Positions 1 through 7,996 of a stretch of 23,142 nt of DNA are shown piece by piece. The notes under the pieces were generated by a model. That model made no database searches, was not told the DNA's origin, and saw only the letters and a list, made by a program, of their open reading frames with translations. The position numbers and the translations under genes were made by a program. Within the stretch, counting starts at the first letter, position 1. Each line of letters starts with the position of its first letter. The stretch is from Caryophanales bacterium UBA4100. GTDB taxonomy: Bacteria; Bacillota; Bacilli; Paenibacillales; UBA4045. Where the stretch lies: the NCBI GenBank assembly GCA_002383285.1, contig DFXU01000005.1, positions 27,280 through 50,421 on the forward strand. The letters are read 5' to 3'.

Positions 1-1860
1 AAGCTTGGTGGAGCTGATTGGCAGCGAGCTAAGTCGAAGGCGCAAAGCTCTGTTAAAGATATCGCAGATGAGCTGATCAAGCTTTATGCAGACAGACAAG
101 AAGCCCCAGGATACGCGTTCTCGAAGGATTCGCCTTATCAATCCGAGTTCGAAGCGATGTTCCCTTATGATGAGACTCCAGATCAGCTAAGAGCCATAAC
201 CGAGATTAAAACCAATATGGAGAAAAAACAACCGATGGACCGTCTCCTATGCGGAGATGTCGGTTACGGCAAAACGGAGGTAGCGATCCGTGCTGCCTTC
301 AAAGCAGCTATTGAAGGTAAGCAGGTAGCGATCCTAGTACCAACTACGATTCTTGCACAGCAGCATTATGAGACATTCAGAGAGCGCTTCTCAGGCTTTC
401 CGATGACACTCCAAGTGCTTAGCCGTTTTCGTTCGAAGAAGGAACAGACGGAAACGATGAAGGGCTTGAAGAGTGGAACGGTAGATATTGTTATTGGGAC
501 CCACAGACTTCTATCGAGTGATATCAAATTCAAGGATTTGGGGTTGCTTATCGTAGATGAGGAGCAACGCTTTGGGGTATCACATAAGGAGAAGCTGAAG
601 CGCCTTAAAGCGAATGTAGATGTACTGACGCTCACGGCAACACCTATCCCAAGAACCTTACACATGTCGCTTCTGGGTGTTCGGGATTTGTCTGTCATAG
701 AGACACCTCCTGAGAATCGTTTCCCGGTGCAAACCTATGTTGTGGAATATAGCGGATCGCTGATCCGAGAAGCGATTGAACGAGAGCTTGCACGCAATGG
801 GCAGGTATATTTTCTATTCAATCGGGTGATGGGTATTCATCAGATGGCCGAGCAAATATCCGCTCTCGTACCCGATGCTCGTGTTGCAGTTGCACATGGT
901 CAGATGAATGAGCAGGAGCTAGAGAAGACGATTCTTGATTTCCTCGATGGTGAATTCGATGTGCTGGTAAGTACAACCATTATTGAGACGGGTGTGGATA
1001 TACCGAACGTGAATACCTTGATTGTGCATGACTCTGACAAAATGGGACTCTCTCAACTCTACCAGCTTCGAGGTCGTGTTGGGCGTTCTAATAGAATCGC
1101 TTATGCATATTTAACCTATCAGAGGGATAAAGTGCTGACAGAGGTGTCAGAGAAGAGACTTCAGGCGATTAAAGAATTCACGGAGCTAGGGAGCGGCTTT
1201 AAGATAGCGATGCGTGATCTGGCGATCCGTGGAGCAGGCAATTTACTTGGTGCTGAGCAGCATGGATTTATTGCCTCTGTAGGCTTTGATCTCTATTCTC
1301 AGATGCTAGCGGAGGAAATTCGTCAGCGTAAAGCTGCACTAGATGGTGATTACACACCTGTATCCACGGAGTGGAATGTGCAGATAGATATTCATATCGA
1401 CGCCTATTTACCTTCAACCTACATTTATGATAGTATGCAGAAGATTGAAGTGTATAAGAAAGCAGCATCAATCTCCTCGATACAGGAAGCCAATGATTTG
1501 TATGAGGAGCTAGAAGACCGCTTCGGAGATCCGCCAGATGAAGTAACTCGCCTATTGTTGGTTGCCAAGCTCAAGGTGTACGGAATTGCTTACGGAATCG
1601 AGTCGATTCAACAGCAAGGTGAAGATATGGTTATTAAGATAGCTGATAGCCGAGTAGATACAATCCATGGACAGAAGCTAATGGCGCTTGGGCCAAGATT
1701 GGGTGGCCGACTCAAGCTGGCTGATGGACCTCGCATCCATATTACGCTAAAAGGAAAAGGAATGACCTCTGACCAGCTGCTTGAGCTGCTTGAGAAATTC
1801 ATGATCGAATTTGAAGAGGTCATTAAACCGAAGGGAGAACTACACAATGTTGCCAAATAA
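1..1860 (+). CDS. mfd: Transcription-repair coupling factor Mfd, C-terminal part (5' end outside window)
   Basis: Mfd is an ATP-dependent DNA translocase that removes RNA polymerase stalled at lesions and recruits the UvrABC repair proteins. The frame is open from base 1, so the ATG at 157 is internal and the gene begins upstream. About 619 residues are present, roughly the C-terminal half of a protein that is about 1,180 residues in B. subtilis. Visible superfamily 2 helicase motifs are Walker A GDVGYGKT (partial residues 85-92), the DEEQ box in LLIVDEEQRFG (about 186-189), TATPIPRTL, the second RecA-like lobe with STTIIETGVDIPNVNTLIV, and the motif VI region QLYQLRGRVGRS. The remaining C-terminal part corresponds to the TRCF autoinhibitory domain. 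The last 14 bases overlap the next gene, suggesting translational coupling. Identification is firm. Confidence 0.97.
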   Translation, partial: KLGGADWQRAKSKAQSSVKDIADELIKLYADRQEAPGYAFSKDSPYQSEFEAMFPYDETPDQLRAITEIKTNMEKKQPMDRLLCGDVGYGKTEVAIRAAFKAAIEGKQVAILVPTTILAQQHYETFRERFSGFPMTLQVLSRFRSKKEQTETMKGLKSGTVDIVIGTHRLLSSDIKFKDLGLLIVDEEQRFGVSHKEKLKRLKANVDVLTLTATPIPRTLHMSLLGVRDLSVIETPPENRFPVQTYVVEYSGSLIREAIERELARNGQVYFLFNRVMGIHQMAEQISALVPDARVAVAHGQMNEQELEKTILDFLDGEFDVLVSTTIIETGVDIPNVNTLIVHDSDKMGLSQLYQLRGRVGRSNRIAYAYLTYQRDKVLTEVSEKRLQAIKEFTELGSGFKIAMRDLAIRGAGNLLGAEQHGFIASVGFDLYSQMLAEEIRQRKAALDGDYTPVSTEWNVQIDIHIDAYLPSTYIYDSMQKIEVYKKAASISSIQEANDLYEELEDRFGDPPDEVTRLLLVAKLKVYGIAYGIESIQQQGEDMVIKIADSRVDTIHGQKLMALGPRLGGRLKLADGPRIHITLKGKGMTSDQLLELLEKFMIEFEEVIKPKGELHNVAK

Positions 1861-2938
1861 TAAAAGATCACTATACAAACCGTACCTGTTCGGACTTGTA
1901 ATCTTAACCGTTATCCTGCTATCCGCTTGCGGAGGTAACAACAATAATAACAATAGCGGCGATGAAGCAGCAGCAGGTAACATCATTGCGAAGTATGAAG
2001 GCGGTACAGTCACAGAGAAAGAGTATAACAGCTATATTGGGGCAAGGAAGCTGCTTGATCAGAATTATATGTACTTAGAGATGCTGCCTGATTTTCAATC
2101 CATGGTGCTTAACCAACACATAGCTGAACGGATTCTATCCAAGGAAGCTACGGAAGAGGTTATTAAGGAATCCGAGAAACAAGCCGAAGAAGCAGCTAAG
2201 AGTATGAAGGAAGGCCTAGAGAAGAATGCTGAACAGAAGACTCAGATTGAAGCTTTCATGAAGGAAAATGGGATAGGCTTCGATGACCTAGAGAATTATG
2301 TGTTCACACAATATAATCTACAATCGGTATTAGCTGCTAAGTTTAAAGAAGATGAAATTAAATCCAAGTATGATGAGAATATAAAGGCGGATAAGGATGC
2401 TTACACACATGCAACCGTTCGTCATGTGCTCGTAGCACTTAAGGATCAAGCAGGCAAAGATATGCGTACCAAGGAAGAAGCGCTAGCGCGTGCGAATGAA
2501 GCTTATGATAAGCTGAAGAGCACCGGTGATTGGGACAAGCTAGCGCTTGAATACTCCGACGACAGCAATAAGTCAACGGGCGGGATTTATGAGAATGCCG
2601 ATGTGAATAAATGGGTGGAGAGCTTCAAGAATGCAGCATTAAACCAACCGCTTAATGAGATAGGCAAGCCAATCGAAACAGAATACGGCTACCATGTTGT
2701 TGTTGTGGAGGCCCGCAATACTAAAGAGTACGAAGAGGTTAAGAATACTGTTAAATCGGACATGATTAATGCGTATTTCTTAGACTTTATTGAGAATGAA
2801 GTGCCTAAGCTTATTATCGGTGAAGTAAATCTTCCGAAGACTGAAGAGCCTGAAGCACCAGCAGGTACTGAAGCTCCAGCAGGTACTGAAGCACCTGAGA
2901 TTCCTGTTGATGGAGCTGGAACTGAGAAGGCTGAGTAA
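1847..2938 (+). CDS. PrsA-type lipoprotein, parvulin peptidyl-prolyl isomerase (foldase)
   Basis: Probable secreted-protein foldase anchored to the outer face of the membrane. The ATG at 1847 is chosen because GGGAG lies just upstream and because it starts a good lipoprotein signal: NKR charges, a hydrophobic core, then lipobox LSAC with the lipidated Cys28. A TTG at 1811 would extend into mfd and add a less suitable N-terminus. After an Asn-rich linker (31-37) comes a SurA/PrsA-like helical region (about 43-185), with a charged helix around 105-135. The parvulin domain is about 187-290, with VRHVLVALKD, YSDDSNKSTGG and the ending TEYGYHVVVVEA. The tail (333-363) is a low-complexity Pro/Ala/Glu/Thr stretch with a repeated EAPAGT unit. 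B. subtilis has no such gene between mfd and spoVT. The family is clear; substrates are unknown. Confidence 0.9.
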   Translation: MLPNNKRSLYKPYLFGLVILTVILLSACGGNNNNNNSGDEAAAGNIIAKYEGGTVTEKEYNSYIGARKLLDQNYMYLEMLPDFQSMVLNQHIAERILSKEATEEVIKESEKQAEEAAKSMKEGLEKNAEQKTQIEAFMKENGIGFDDLENYVFTQYNLQSVLAAKFKEDEIKSKYDENIKADKDAYTHATVRHVLVALKDQAGKDMRTKEEALARANEAYDKLKSTGDWDKLALEYSDDSNKSTGGIYENADVNKWVESFKNAALNQPLNEIGKPIETEYGYHVVVVEARNTKEYEEVKNTVKSDMINAYFLDFIENEVPKLIIGEVNLPKTEEPEAPAGTEAPAGTEAPEIPVDGAGTEKAE

Positions 2939-2998
2939 TAACACTGAAAAGAGAAGGCTAGGTAATAACGCTAAAAAATGCTGAGTAATAACATTGAA
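2930..2998 (+). repeat. Three imperfect copies of the gene-end sequence around the stop codon
   Basis: The sequence GCTGAGTAATAACACTGAA, which contains the TAA stop of the lipoprotein gene, recurs as GCTAGGTAATAACGCTAAA at 2957 and GCTGAGTAATAACATTGAA at 2980. The first two copies also share a preceding GAGAAG. It looks like a local tandem duplication of the last codons and stop. No function is evident. Confidence 0.75.
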
Positions 2999-3032
2999 TG
3001 AACCTCTTAGTGGTTCGATTAACTTTTATAAG

Positions 3033-3079
3033 GGATGTTCCTCATGTAGATTATTGTCTACTTGTGGGCATCCTTTTTT
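3033..3079 (+). terminator. Rho-independent terminator of the mfd-lipoprotein transcript
   Basis: The arm at 3033-3050 (GGATG to GTAGA) pairs with 3057-3073 (TCTAC to CATCC) around the loop TTATTG. There are two mismatches and one bulge. Six T follow at 3074-3079. It lies 95 bases after the lipoprotein stop and probably ends this operon. Confidence 0.85.
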
Positions 3080-3128
3080 GTGAGATCAGAATGTATAAGT
3101 TCTTTCATAAGTTTATTCAGATACAACC

Positions 3129-3225
3129 AGATAAACAGGACAAGATAAGCAGGTCAAGATAAGCAGGACAAGATAAACAGGACAAGATAAACAGGAAAAG
3201 ATAACATGATCAGATAAACAAAATG
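3129..3225. repeat. 14-bp tandem repeat array (consensus AGATAARCAGGACA)
   Basis: Five contiguous 14-bp units begin at 3129, 3143, 3157, 3171 and 3185. They differ only at the R position, one A/T and one C/A. Two decayed copies follow at 3199 (13 bp) and 3212. The period is not a multiple of three and no reading frame uses it. It is non-coding and of unknown role. Confidence 0.85.
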
Positions 3226-3263
3226 CATCTGGCCCGAGCATAGGCTTGTTGATGATCAAACGT

Positions 3264-3330
3264 GATATCGAGCGGTTAATCCTTAAAAACTTGTAGTATA
3301 ACCAGAATATACTGATATCGATTGGTTATA
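3264..3330. repeat. Imperfect direct repeat and inverted repeat between the two arrays
   Basis: GATATCGAGCGGTTAAT at 3264-3280 recurs as GATATCGATTGGTTATA at 3314-3330, 50 bp later. TATAACCA at 3297-3304 and TGGTTATA at 3323-3330 form an 8-bp inverted repeat with an 18-bp loop. No T-run follows, so it is not an obvious terminator. Confidence 0.5.
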
Positions 3331-3365
3331 GGCATGTATTCTAATGTATTCTTCGAATTGTGTGA

Positions 3366-3706
3366 GATAGGCGGAAAAAACGACTAACTGAGGCAGGATA
3401 CTGGTGCGAGGGATCGAGATAGGCAGAAAACCCGACTAACTGAGGCAGGATACTGGTGCGAGGAATCGAGATAGGCGGAAAAACCGACTTACAGGAGCAG
3501 GATACGGGTGCGAGGGAGCAAGATAGGCAGAAAAACCGACTAACTGTGGCAGGATACTGGTGCGAGGAATCGAGATAGGCGGAAAAACCGACTTACAGGA
3601 GCAGGATACGGGTGCGAGGGAGCAAGATAGGCAGAAAAACCGACTAACTGTGGCAGGATACTGGTGCGAGGGATCGAGATAGGCGGAAAAACCGACTAAC
3701 TGAGGC
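3366..3706. repeat. 52-bp tandem repeat array, six full units plus a partial one
   Basis: Units start exactly every 52 bp at 3366, 3418, 3470, 3522, 3574, 3626 and 3678, each opening with GATAGGC. The seventh copy stops after about 29 bp. The next bases alternate strictly between GG and AG (GCGGAAA, GCAGAAA). The units at 3470 and 3574 are identical and those at 3522 and 3626 differ by one base. The recent duplication was therefore of a 104-bp dimer. There are no unique spacers, so this is not a CRISPR array. The reverse strand is open for 95 codons through it, but that is most likely a by-product of the repeat. Confidence 0.95.
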
Positions 3707-3712
3707 TGTGAG

Positions 3713-3744
3713 TGTTTTTTCACTGTTTTTTCACTGTTTTTTCC
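3713..3744. repeat. Short 11-bp tandem repeat at the edge of the 52-bp array
   Basis: TGTTTTTTCAC occurs at 3713-3723 and 3724-3734, then TGTTTTTTCC at 3735-3744. It directly follows the truncated last 52-bp unit. Confidence 0.7.
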
Positions 3745-3893
3745 TAGGTAGTATTAGGTAGTAATCGCTGAAATAGATGAGTTTGTCTGCTCAAGCTCAG
3801 GACAAATCTTCCACATACCCACCCAAATTTATCCTTGACCTCGAACAATATAAGCGCTTATGAGGTGTTTCACTTAATGTTGATTGGGTTATT

Positions 3894-3923
3894 GCATAAG
3901 TATATGGGAACGGATGAATACTA
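3894..3923 (+). promoter_or_regulatory. Candidate sigma-G promoter for spoVT
   Basis: GCATA at 3894-3898, an 18-bp spacer, then AATACTA at 3917-3923. This fits the published sigma-G pattern (GHATR, N18, CATNHTA) except for the first base of the -10. In B. subtilis spoVT is transcribed by sigma-G in the forespore. The implied leader is about 60 bases. A perfect 12-bp palindrome, ATAAGCGCTTAT, lies just upstream at 3850-3861. Confidence 0.6.
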
Positions 3924-3991
3924 TGGACAGAAATCGAAAACAATCCATCCAACCGATTCAGTACAAATATAAAAAAAGGAAGTGAGGCACC

Positions 3992-4540
3992 ATGAGTATG
4001 AAAGCTACAGGAATTGTTCGTCGTATCGATGATCTAGGCAGAGTCGTTATCCCTAAAGAAATTCGCCGTACACTGAGGATTCGTGAAGGTGATCCTTTAG
4101 AGATATTTGTAGACCGTGATGGGGAAGTAATTCTAAAAAAATATTCACCTATTGGTGAATTAGGGGATTTCGCTAAGGAATATGCAGAATCATTATTCGA
4201 GAGCACGAACCATATTGCGATGATAACAGATCGAGATAATATTATTACGCTTGCGGGCGGTTCGAAGAAAGAATATATGGACAAGCAGATTGGTTCGATT
4301 GTAGAAACCTGTATGGAAAATCGTAAAACGATCCTTGAAACAAGCCCAAGCGAAGTAGAAATTTGCAAGGATTTGAAGGAAAAATATCATTCATATGTCA
4401 TTGCGCCAATTATTACTGGGGGAGACCCGATAGGTACAGTTATTCTGCTAACGAAAGAAGAAAACCTAAGAATGGGTCAGATGGAATTAAAGATGGCCGA
4501 AACAGCAGCTGGATTCTTAGGGAAACAGATGGAGCAATAA
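3992..4540 (+). CDS. spoVT: Stage V sporulation transcription regulator SpoVT
   Basis: DNA-binding regulator of late forespore genes, acting on sigma-G-dependent promoters. It is 182 residues long, against 178 in B. subtilis. The AbrB-type swapped-hairpin domain spans about 1-52 (MKATGIVRRIDDLGRVVIP, then KEIRRTLRIREGDPLEIF). The rest is a GAF-like sensor domain (about 60-180) with GDPIGTVILLTK near its end. The start is set by GGAAGTGAGG about 5 bases before the ATG. It appears to be monocistronic: its own sigma-G-like promoter lies upstream and a terminator follows. In B. subtilis it also follows mfd, but here a lipoprotein gene and about 1 kb of repeats separate the two. Confidence 0.97.
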   Translation: MSMKATGIVRRIDDLGRVVIPKEIRRTLRIREGDPLEIFVDRDGEVILKKYSPIGELGDFAKEYAESLFESTNHIAMITDRDNIITLAGGSKKEYMDKQIGSIVETCMENRKTILETSPSEVEICKDLKEKYHSYVIAPIITGGDPIGTVILLTKEENLRMGQMELKMAETAAGFLGKQMEQ

Positions 4541-4578
4541 CCCCTGCCTCCGTATACATTTAATTTAGCACATATTTT

Positions 4579-4627
4579 GCTTCTCTTGCAGCTAGTTAAG
4601 ACTAGCGGTCGAAGGGGAGCTTTTTTT
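4579..4627 (+). terminator. Rho-independent terminator after spoVT
   Basis: The outer stem GCTTCTCTT (4579-4587) pairs with GAAGGGGAGC (4611-4620). The inner stem GCTAGT (4591-4596) pairs with ACTAGC (4601-4606) around TAAG. Seven T follow at 4621-4627. Confidence 0.85.
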
Positions 4628-4644
4628 CTTGTGTGGGTCTGGTA

Positions 4645-4650
4645 TATAAT
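4645..4650 (+). promoter_or_regulatory. Possible -10 element (TATAAT) upstream of the flippase gene
   Basis: A perfect TATAAT lies 18 bases after the spoVT terminator and about 50 bases before the next start codon. No convincing -35 hexamer stands 16-18 bp upstream, where the terminator T-run lies. This is a weak call. Confidence 0.35.
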
Positions 4651-4702
4651 GGCTTCAGATTAACCGTGGATCTATGTTCGCATGGTGAGAATGAGGTGTA
4701 AG

Positions 4703-6370
4703 GTGGAACAACAGCGAGGAAAGCCGCAGCTGCGTGCTACAGGCGCTCTATGGGTAAAGGGTGCCGCTGTATTGGGTGGTGCCGCTGTCATATCCAAGCT
4801 ACTTGGTACATTGCAGAAGATACCATTGCAGAATATAGCTGGGGATGAAGCTTACGGCATCTATACGGCAGTTTATCCGTTCTATATATTGATACTATTC
4901 CTTGCTACAGCTGGGTTTCCAATTGCAGTTTCGACCTTTGTGTCTGAGAATGTGGTCAAGGGGAATATACTAGCTGCGAGACAAGTCCTCAGGGTGGCTA
5001 TTATCCTGTTATCCATAACTGGACTACTGGGCTTCGCCCTCTTATTCTTCGGTGCCGCCACGATTGCTGGTTGGATTGGGAATGCGGAGACGATGCCTGC
5101 TATTCAGAGTGTATCGTTCGCATTATTATTCGTACCGGTTATGGCGGCGCTTCGAGGTTACTTTCAGGGGAATCGGGATATGATCCCTACCGCGGTGTCT
5201 CAGGTTGTGGAGCAGTTCATTCGAGTGGGTACGATGATTATCGTGCTGATCATATTCACGTCATGGACGATCTCAGCAAGCTGGATAGCCGCAGGTGCGA
5301 CATTCGGCGCTGTTACCGGTGCAGTGGCTGGTCTCGTAGTTATGCTGCTGTATTGGCGCAGACACGAGCGACTCCAAGAGCATGGATGGAGGGAGACGCA
5401 GGCCGCTAACGCATACGTGAAGGAATCATTCGGCAGCTTAGCTCGAAGAATGCTACTATTTGCCATTCCGGTATGCTTAGGAGCGATTGCGGTCCCGCTT
5501 ATGAGTATTGTGGATACTTTCACATTACCTCGACTCCTTCAACAGCCAGGCATGAGCGATCTTGATGTGATGACAGAGTTTGGTATCTATGCGAGGGGGC
5601 TGCCGCTGGTACAGATGGTGGCAATGCTCGTTAGCTCAATCTCGGTTGCACTAGTACCGGCCATTGCTGAAGCTAGAGCAGCGAACAGCTGGCGATCTGT
5701 GCAACAGCGTGCTGAGCTGGCCATTCGATTGACTTGGATCGTTGGCATAGCGGCGTCGCTTGGTCTTGCGATTACAGCATTGCCTGTGAATATTATGCTT
5801 TATGAGAATACTAAGGGAACAATGGCCATCGCCATCGTAGCCTTTACAGCAATGTTCAGCACTGTCAACATTACTACAACTAGTGTATTGCAAGGGATTG
5901 GCTCAGTAACAATTCCTGCTTTTCACTTACTTATAGCGACGATAGCCAAGGTATTATTAAATATAATGCTTGTTCCCTTGTGGGGTATACATGGAGCAGC
6001 ATTAGCCGCTGTCCTTGCTTTTGCCATTGCGACTATCTTGAATGTAATTGTAATTCAGAGGAGGATAGGTGTAACATTCTCCCTAACGACATACGTGACT
6101 CGAACGGGCTTAGCGCTAGTGCTAATGTCTGCTATACTGTTCATTATCGTTGGTGGTATACCCGCTTTTATATCCACCTTTAGTATCATCTCTACATCCG
6201 GGAGGTTATTCAATTCCTGCATAGCTGGACTGGCTATTATGATGGGAATGGTCGTATATATAGCTGCTCTTATTCGCCTTGGGGTGTTGACGCCTCAAGA
6301 GCTAACTCACGTTCCGGGAGCTGAGAGAAGAATACTCCCGTTGTTGAGAAAGCTTCGTTTAATCGAGTAA
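4703..6370 (+). CDS. SpoVB/YabM-type polysaccharide flippase (MOP superfamily)
   Basis: Polytopic membrane protein of the polysaccharide transporter branch of the MOP exporters, the family of SpoVB, MurJ and YabM. These proteins are thought to flip lipid-linked precursors across the membrane. The family-typical N-terminus KGAAVLGGAAVISKLLGTLQKIPLQ is split here as KGAAVLGGAAVISKLLG plus TLQKIPLQ. About 14 hydrophobic segments follow over some 555 residues. The GTG at 4703 is preferred because GAGG at 4693-4696 stands 6 bases before it. ATGs at 4682 and 4691 are in frame but lack a good ribosome binding site, and 4691 would leave the GAGG inside the coding region. The position matches B. subtilis yabM. 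The exact substrate cannot be read; a role in spore cortex or cell-wall polymer export is inference. Confidence 0.88.
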   Translation: MEQQRGKPQLRATGALWVKGAAVLGGAAVISKLLGTLQKIPLQNIAGDEAYGIYTAVYPFYILILFLATAGFPIAVSTFVSENVVKGNILAARQVLRVAIILLSITGLLGFALLFFGAATIAGWIGNAETMPAIQSVSFALLFVPVMAALRGYFQGNRDMIPTAVSQVVEQFIRVGTMIIVLIIFTSWTISASWIAAGATFGAVTGAVAGLVVMLLYWRRHERLQEHGWRETQAANAYVKESFGSLARRMLLFAIPVCLGAIAVPLMSIVDTFTLPRLLQQPGMSDLDVMTEFGIYARGLPLVQMVAMLVSSISVALVPAIAEARAANSWRSVQQRAELAIRLTWIVGIAASLGLAITALPVNIMLYENTKGTMAIAIVAFTAMFSTVNITTTSVLQGIGSVTIPAFHLLIATIAKVLLNIMLVPLWGIHGAALAAVLAFAIATILNVIVIQRRIGVTFSLTTYVTRTGLALVLMSAILFIIVGGIPAFISTFSIISTSGRLFNSCIAGLAIMMGMVVYIAALIRLGVLTPQELTHVPGAERRILPLLRKLRLIE

Positions 6371-6428
6371 TCGCACGTGAATGATAGTATTGCGCAGTTC
6401 ATCCACCATCATTAAGGAGATATCGAAT

Positions 6429-7928
6429 ATGACTGGAACAATTAATATTGTCGGTTTAGGCTCTGGGGACGAGAATCAACTGACTCTTGGTGTGCTGAAA
6501 GCCTTGAAGGAAGCTAAGCAAGTGTATGTAAGGACGGAGCAGCACCCCGTAATCAGCTATCTAAGAGCTGAGGGTATTCCATGCGAATCCTTCGACCCTC
6601 TATATGAGCTGCATGCATCGTTTGGCGCTACATATGAAGCTATCGTTGCTTACTTATTCAAGGAGGCAAGTAACAGTGCTAGTCCGATTGTTTATGGAGT
6701 ACCCGGACACCCAATGGTAGCTGAATCGACGGTACAGCAATTGATCTCAGGCAGCGTTGAAAGAGGAATTACGGTTAATGTTATCGGCGGGGAGAGCTTT
6801 CTGGATCAGACGTTCATTCGCCTGGGGTTTGATCCCATTGAGGGATTCGCTCTACTCGATGCCGCACAACTAAATTCGGATTTGATCAGACCGCATATTC
6901 ATACGGTCATCGCTCAAGTTTATGATGTCTTCACGGCCTCTGATGTAAAGCTTGCGCTTATGGATGTATATCCTGATGATTACCCAGTCGTTGTTGCACA
7001 TGCACTTGGTGTGCCGGGAGAAGAGTACATGGAGACAGTACCTCTATATGAAATCGATCGTATAGAGCGTTACGGCAACCTCTCCATCATCTATATTCCT
7101 CGAGCGGAAGACCCGAGCTTAAGCAATCGGACATTCGAACGGCTTCATGAAATCGTACGGATTCTGCGTAGTCCAGATGGCTGTCCTTGGGATCGCGAGC
7201 AAACACATACGAGTATTCGCAAAAACCTGATTGAAGAGATGTATGAGGTGCTGGAGACGATCGATGATGACAATCCTGTTGCGATGTGTGAGGAGCTTGG
7301 GGATCTATTGCTCCAGATCATGCTCCATGCCCAGATGGAGGAGGAGGAAGGCGCATTTACGGTAAAGGATATTATTGCTGGTCTCAATGAGAAGCTAATT
7401 CGTCGCCATCCCCATGTATTCGGAGACCGTACTGCAAGCAATGCGGATGAGGCCTTAGAAGCATGGCAAGACATGAAGAAGGTGGAGAAGCAAGCTTTGG
7501 GCGAGTCCAAACCAACCGTGTCTCAGCTGTCTGGAATTCCTCGAGAGTTACCGGCTATTCTGTATGCATATAAGCTCCAGAAGAAAGCTTCTGAGGTTGG
7601 ATTTGACTGGAATCGAATTGAGGATGTATTAGAGAAGGTAGAAGAGGAAATAGATGAAGTAAGGGAGCTTCTCCACGATGAATCCAGCAACTCGACCGAG
7701 GACCAGAAATTTGCGCTTAAGCTTGAGTTGGGAGATCTATTATTCGCCGCTGTGAACGCTGCTAGATTCTGCTCTGTTGATCCTGAAGAGGCGCTTCAGT
7801 TAACAAATCGCAAGTTCATCAGTCGGTTCGAATATATAGAACAGAAGCTAATGAGAGCTGGGAGAGGATTTGATGATACGAATGTAACAGAGATGGAGAA
7901 ATGGTGGCAGGAAGCCAAATTGTTGTAG
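6429..7928 (+). CDS. mazG: Two-domain protein: tetrapyrrole methylase-like domain fused to MazG NTP pyrophosphohydrolase (YabN type)
   Basis: House-cleaning enzyme expected to hydrolyse non-canonical nucleoside triphosphates to monophosphate and pyrophosphate. It has 499 residues, close to B. subtilis YabN (about 489). The N-terminal SAM-dependent tetrapyrrole methylase-like domain (about 1-220) begins INIVGLGSGDENQLTLG and contains VYGVPGHPMVAE. The MazG domain begins near 235 with RSPDGCPWDREQTH. It has the metal-binding helices EEMYEVLE and CEELGDLLLQIMLHAQ, and a second, degenerate MazG repeat EEEIDEVRELL with LELGDLLFAAVNAAR. The ATG at 6429 is chosen because AAGGAGA (6414-6420) is 8 bases upstream. 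An in-frame ATA or ATT at about 6381 lacks such a site. It probably shares a transcript with the flippase gene, 58 bases upstream. The fusion is normal for this family. Confidence 0.94.
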   Translation: MTGTINIVGLGSGDENQLTLGVLKALKEAKQVYVRTEQHPVISYLRAEGIPCESFDPLYELHASFGATYEAIVAYLFKEASNSASPIVYGVPGHPMVAESTVQQLISGSVERGITVNVIGGESFLDQTFIRLGFDPIEGFALLDAAQLNSDLIRPHIHTVIAQVYDVFTASDVKLALMDVYPDDYPVVVAHALGVPGEEYMETVPLYEIDRIERYGNLSIIYIPRAEDPSLSNRTFERLHEIVRILRSPDGCPWDREQTHTSIRKNLIEEMYEVLETIDDDNPVAMCEELGDLLLQIMLHAQMEEEEGAFTVKDIIAGLNEKLIRRHPHVFGDRTASNADEALEAWQDMKKVEKQALGESKPTVSQLSGIPRELPAILYAYKLQKKASEVGFDWNRIEDVLEKVEEEIDEVRELLHDESSNSTEDQKFALKLELGDLLFAAVNAARFCSVDPEEALQLTNRKFISRFEYIEQKLMRAGRGFDDTNVTEMEKWWQEAKLL

Positions 7929-7996
7929 AGGATGAGCTGTAATCTAACAAATTGACCTATAATATTACATTTCTTCCTACAATTCGAGTTTTTTTT
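7923..7996 (+). terminator. Weak candidate terminator after mazG
   Basis: TTGTAGAGGA (7923-7932) can pair with TTCCTACAA (7974-7982) with one bulge and a long loop. Eight T follow at 7989-7996 after a 6-base gap. The T-run is real, but the stem is poor. The rest of the gap up to the HU gene has no promoter I can defend. Confidence 0.35.

Noticed and set aside
157..159. ATG as the start of the mfd product
   Set aside because: The frame stays open to base 1 with Mfd-like sequence, so the gene is cut by the window edge.
3366..3706. CRISPR array
   Set aside because: Units are contiguous with no unique spacers, and no cas genes are nearby.
3436..3723. A 95-codon open frame on the minus strand through the 52-bp array, with a repeated QLVGFSAYL-like peptide
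   Set aside because: The unit length is not a multiple of three, so peptide repeats shift frame. There is no ribosome binding site or recognisable family. Openness follows from the repeat lacking stop codons.
7952..7963. TTGACC and TATAAT as a promoter for the HU gene
   Set aside because: The two hexamers are directly adjacent with no spacer, so they cannot form a sigma-A promoter.
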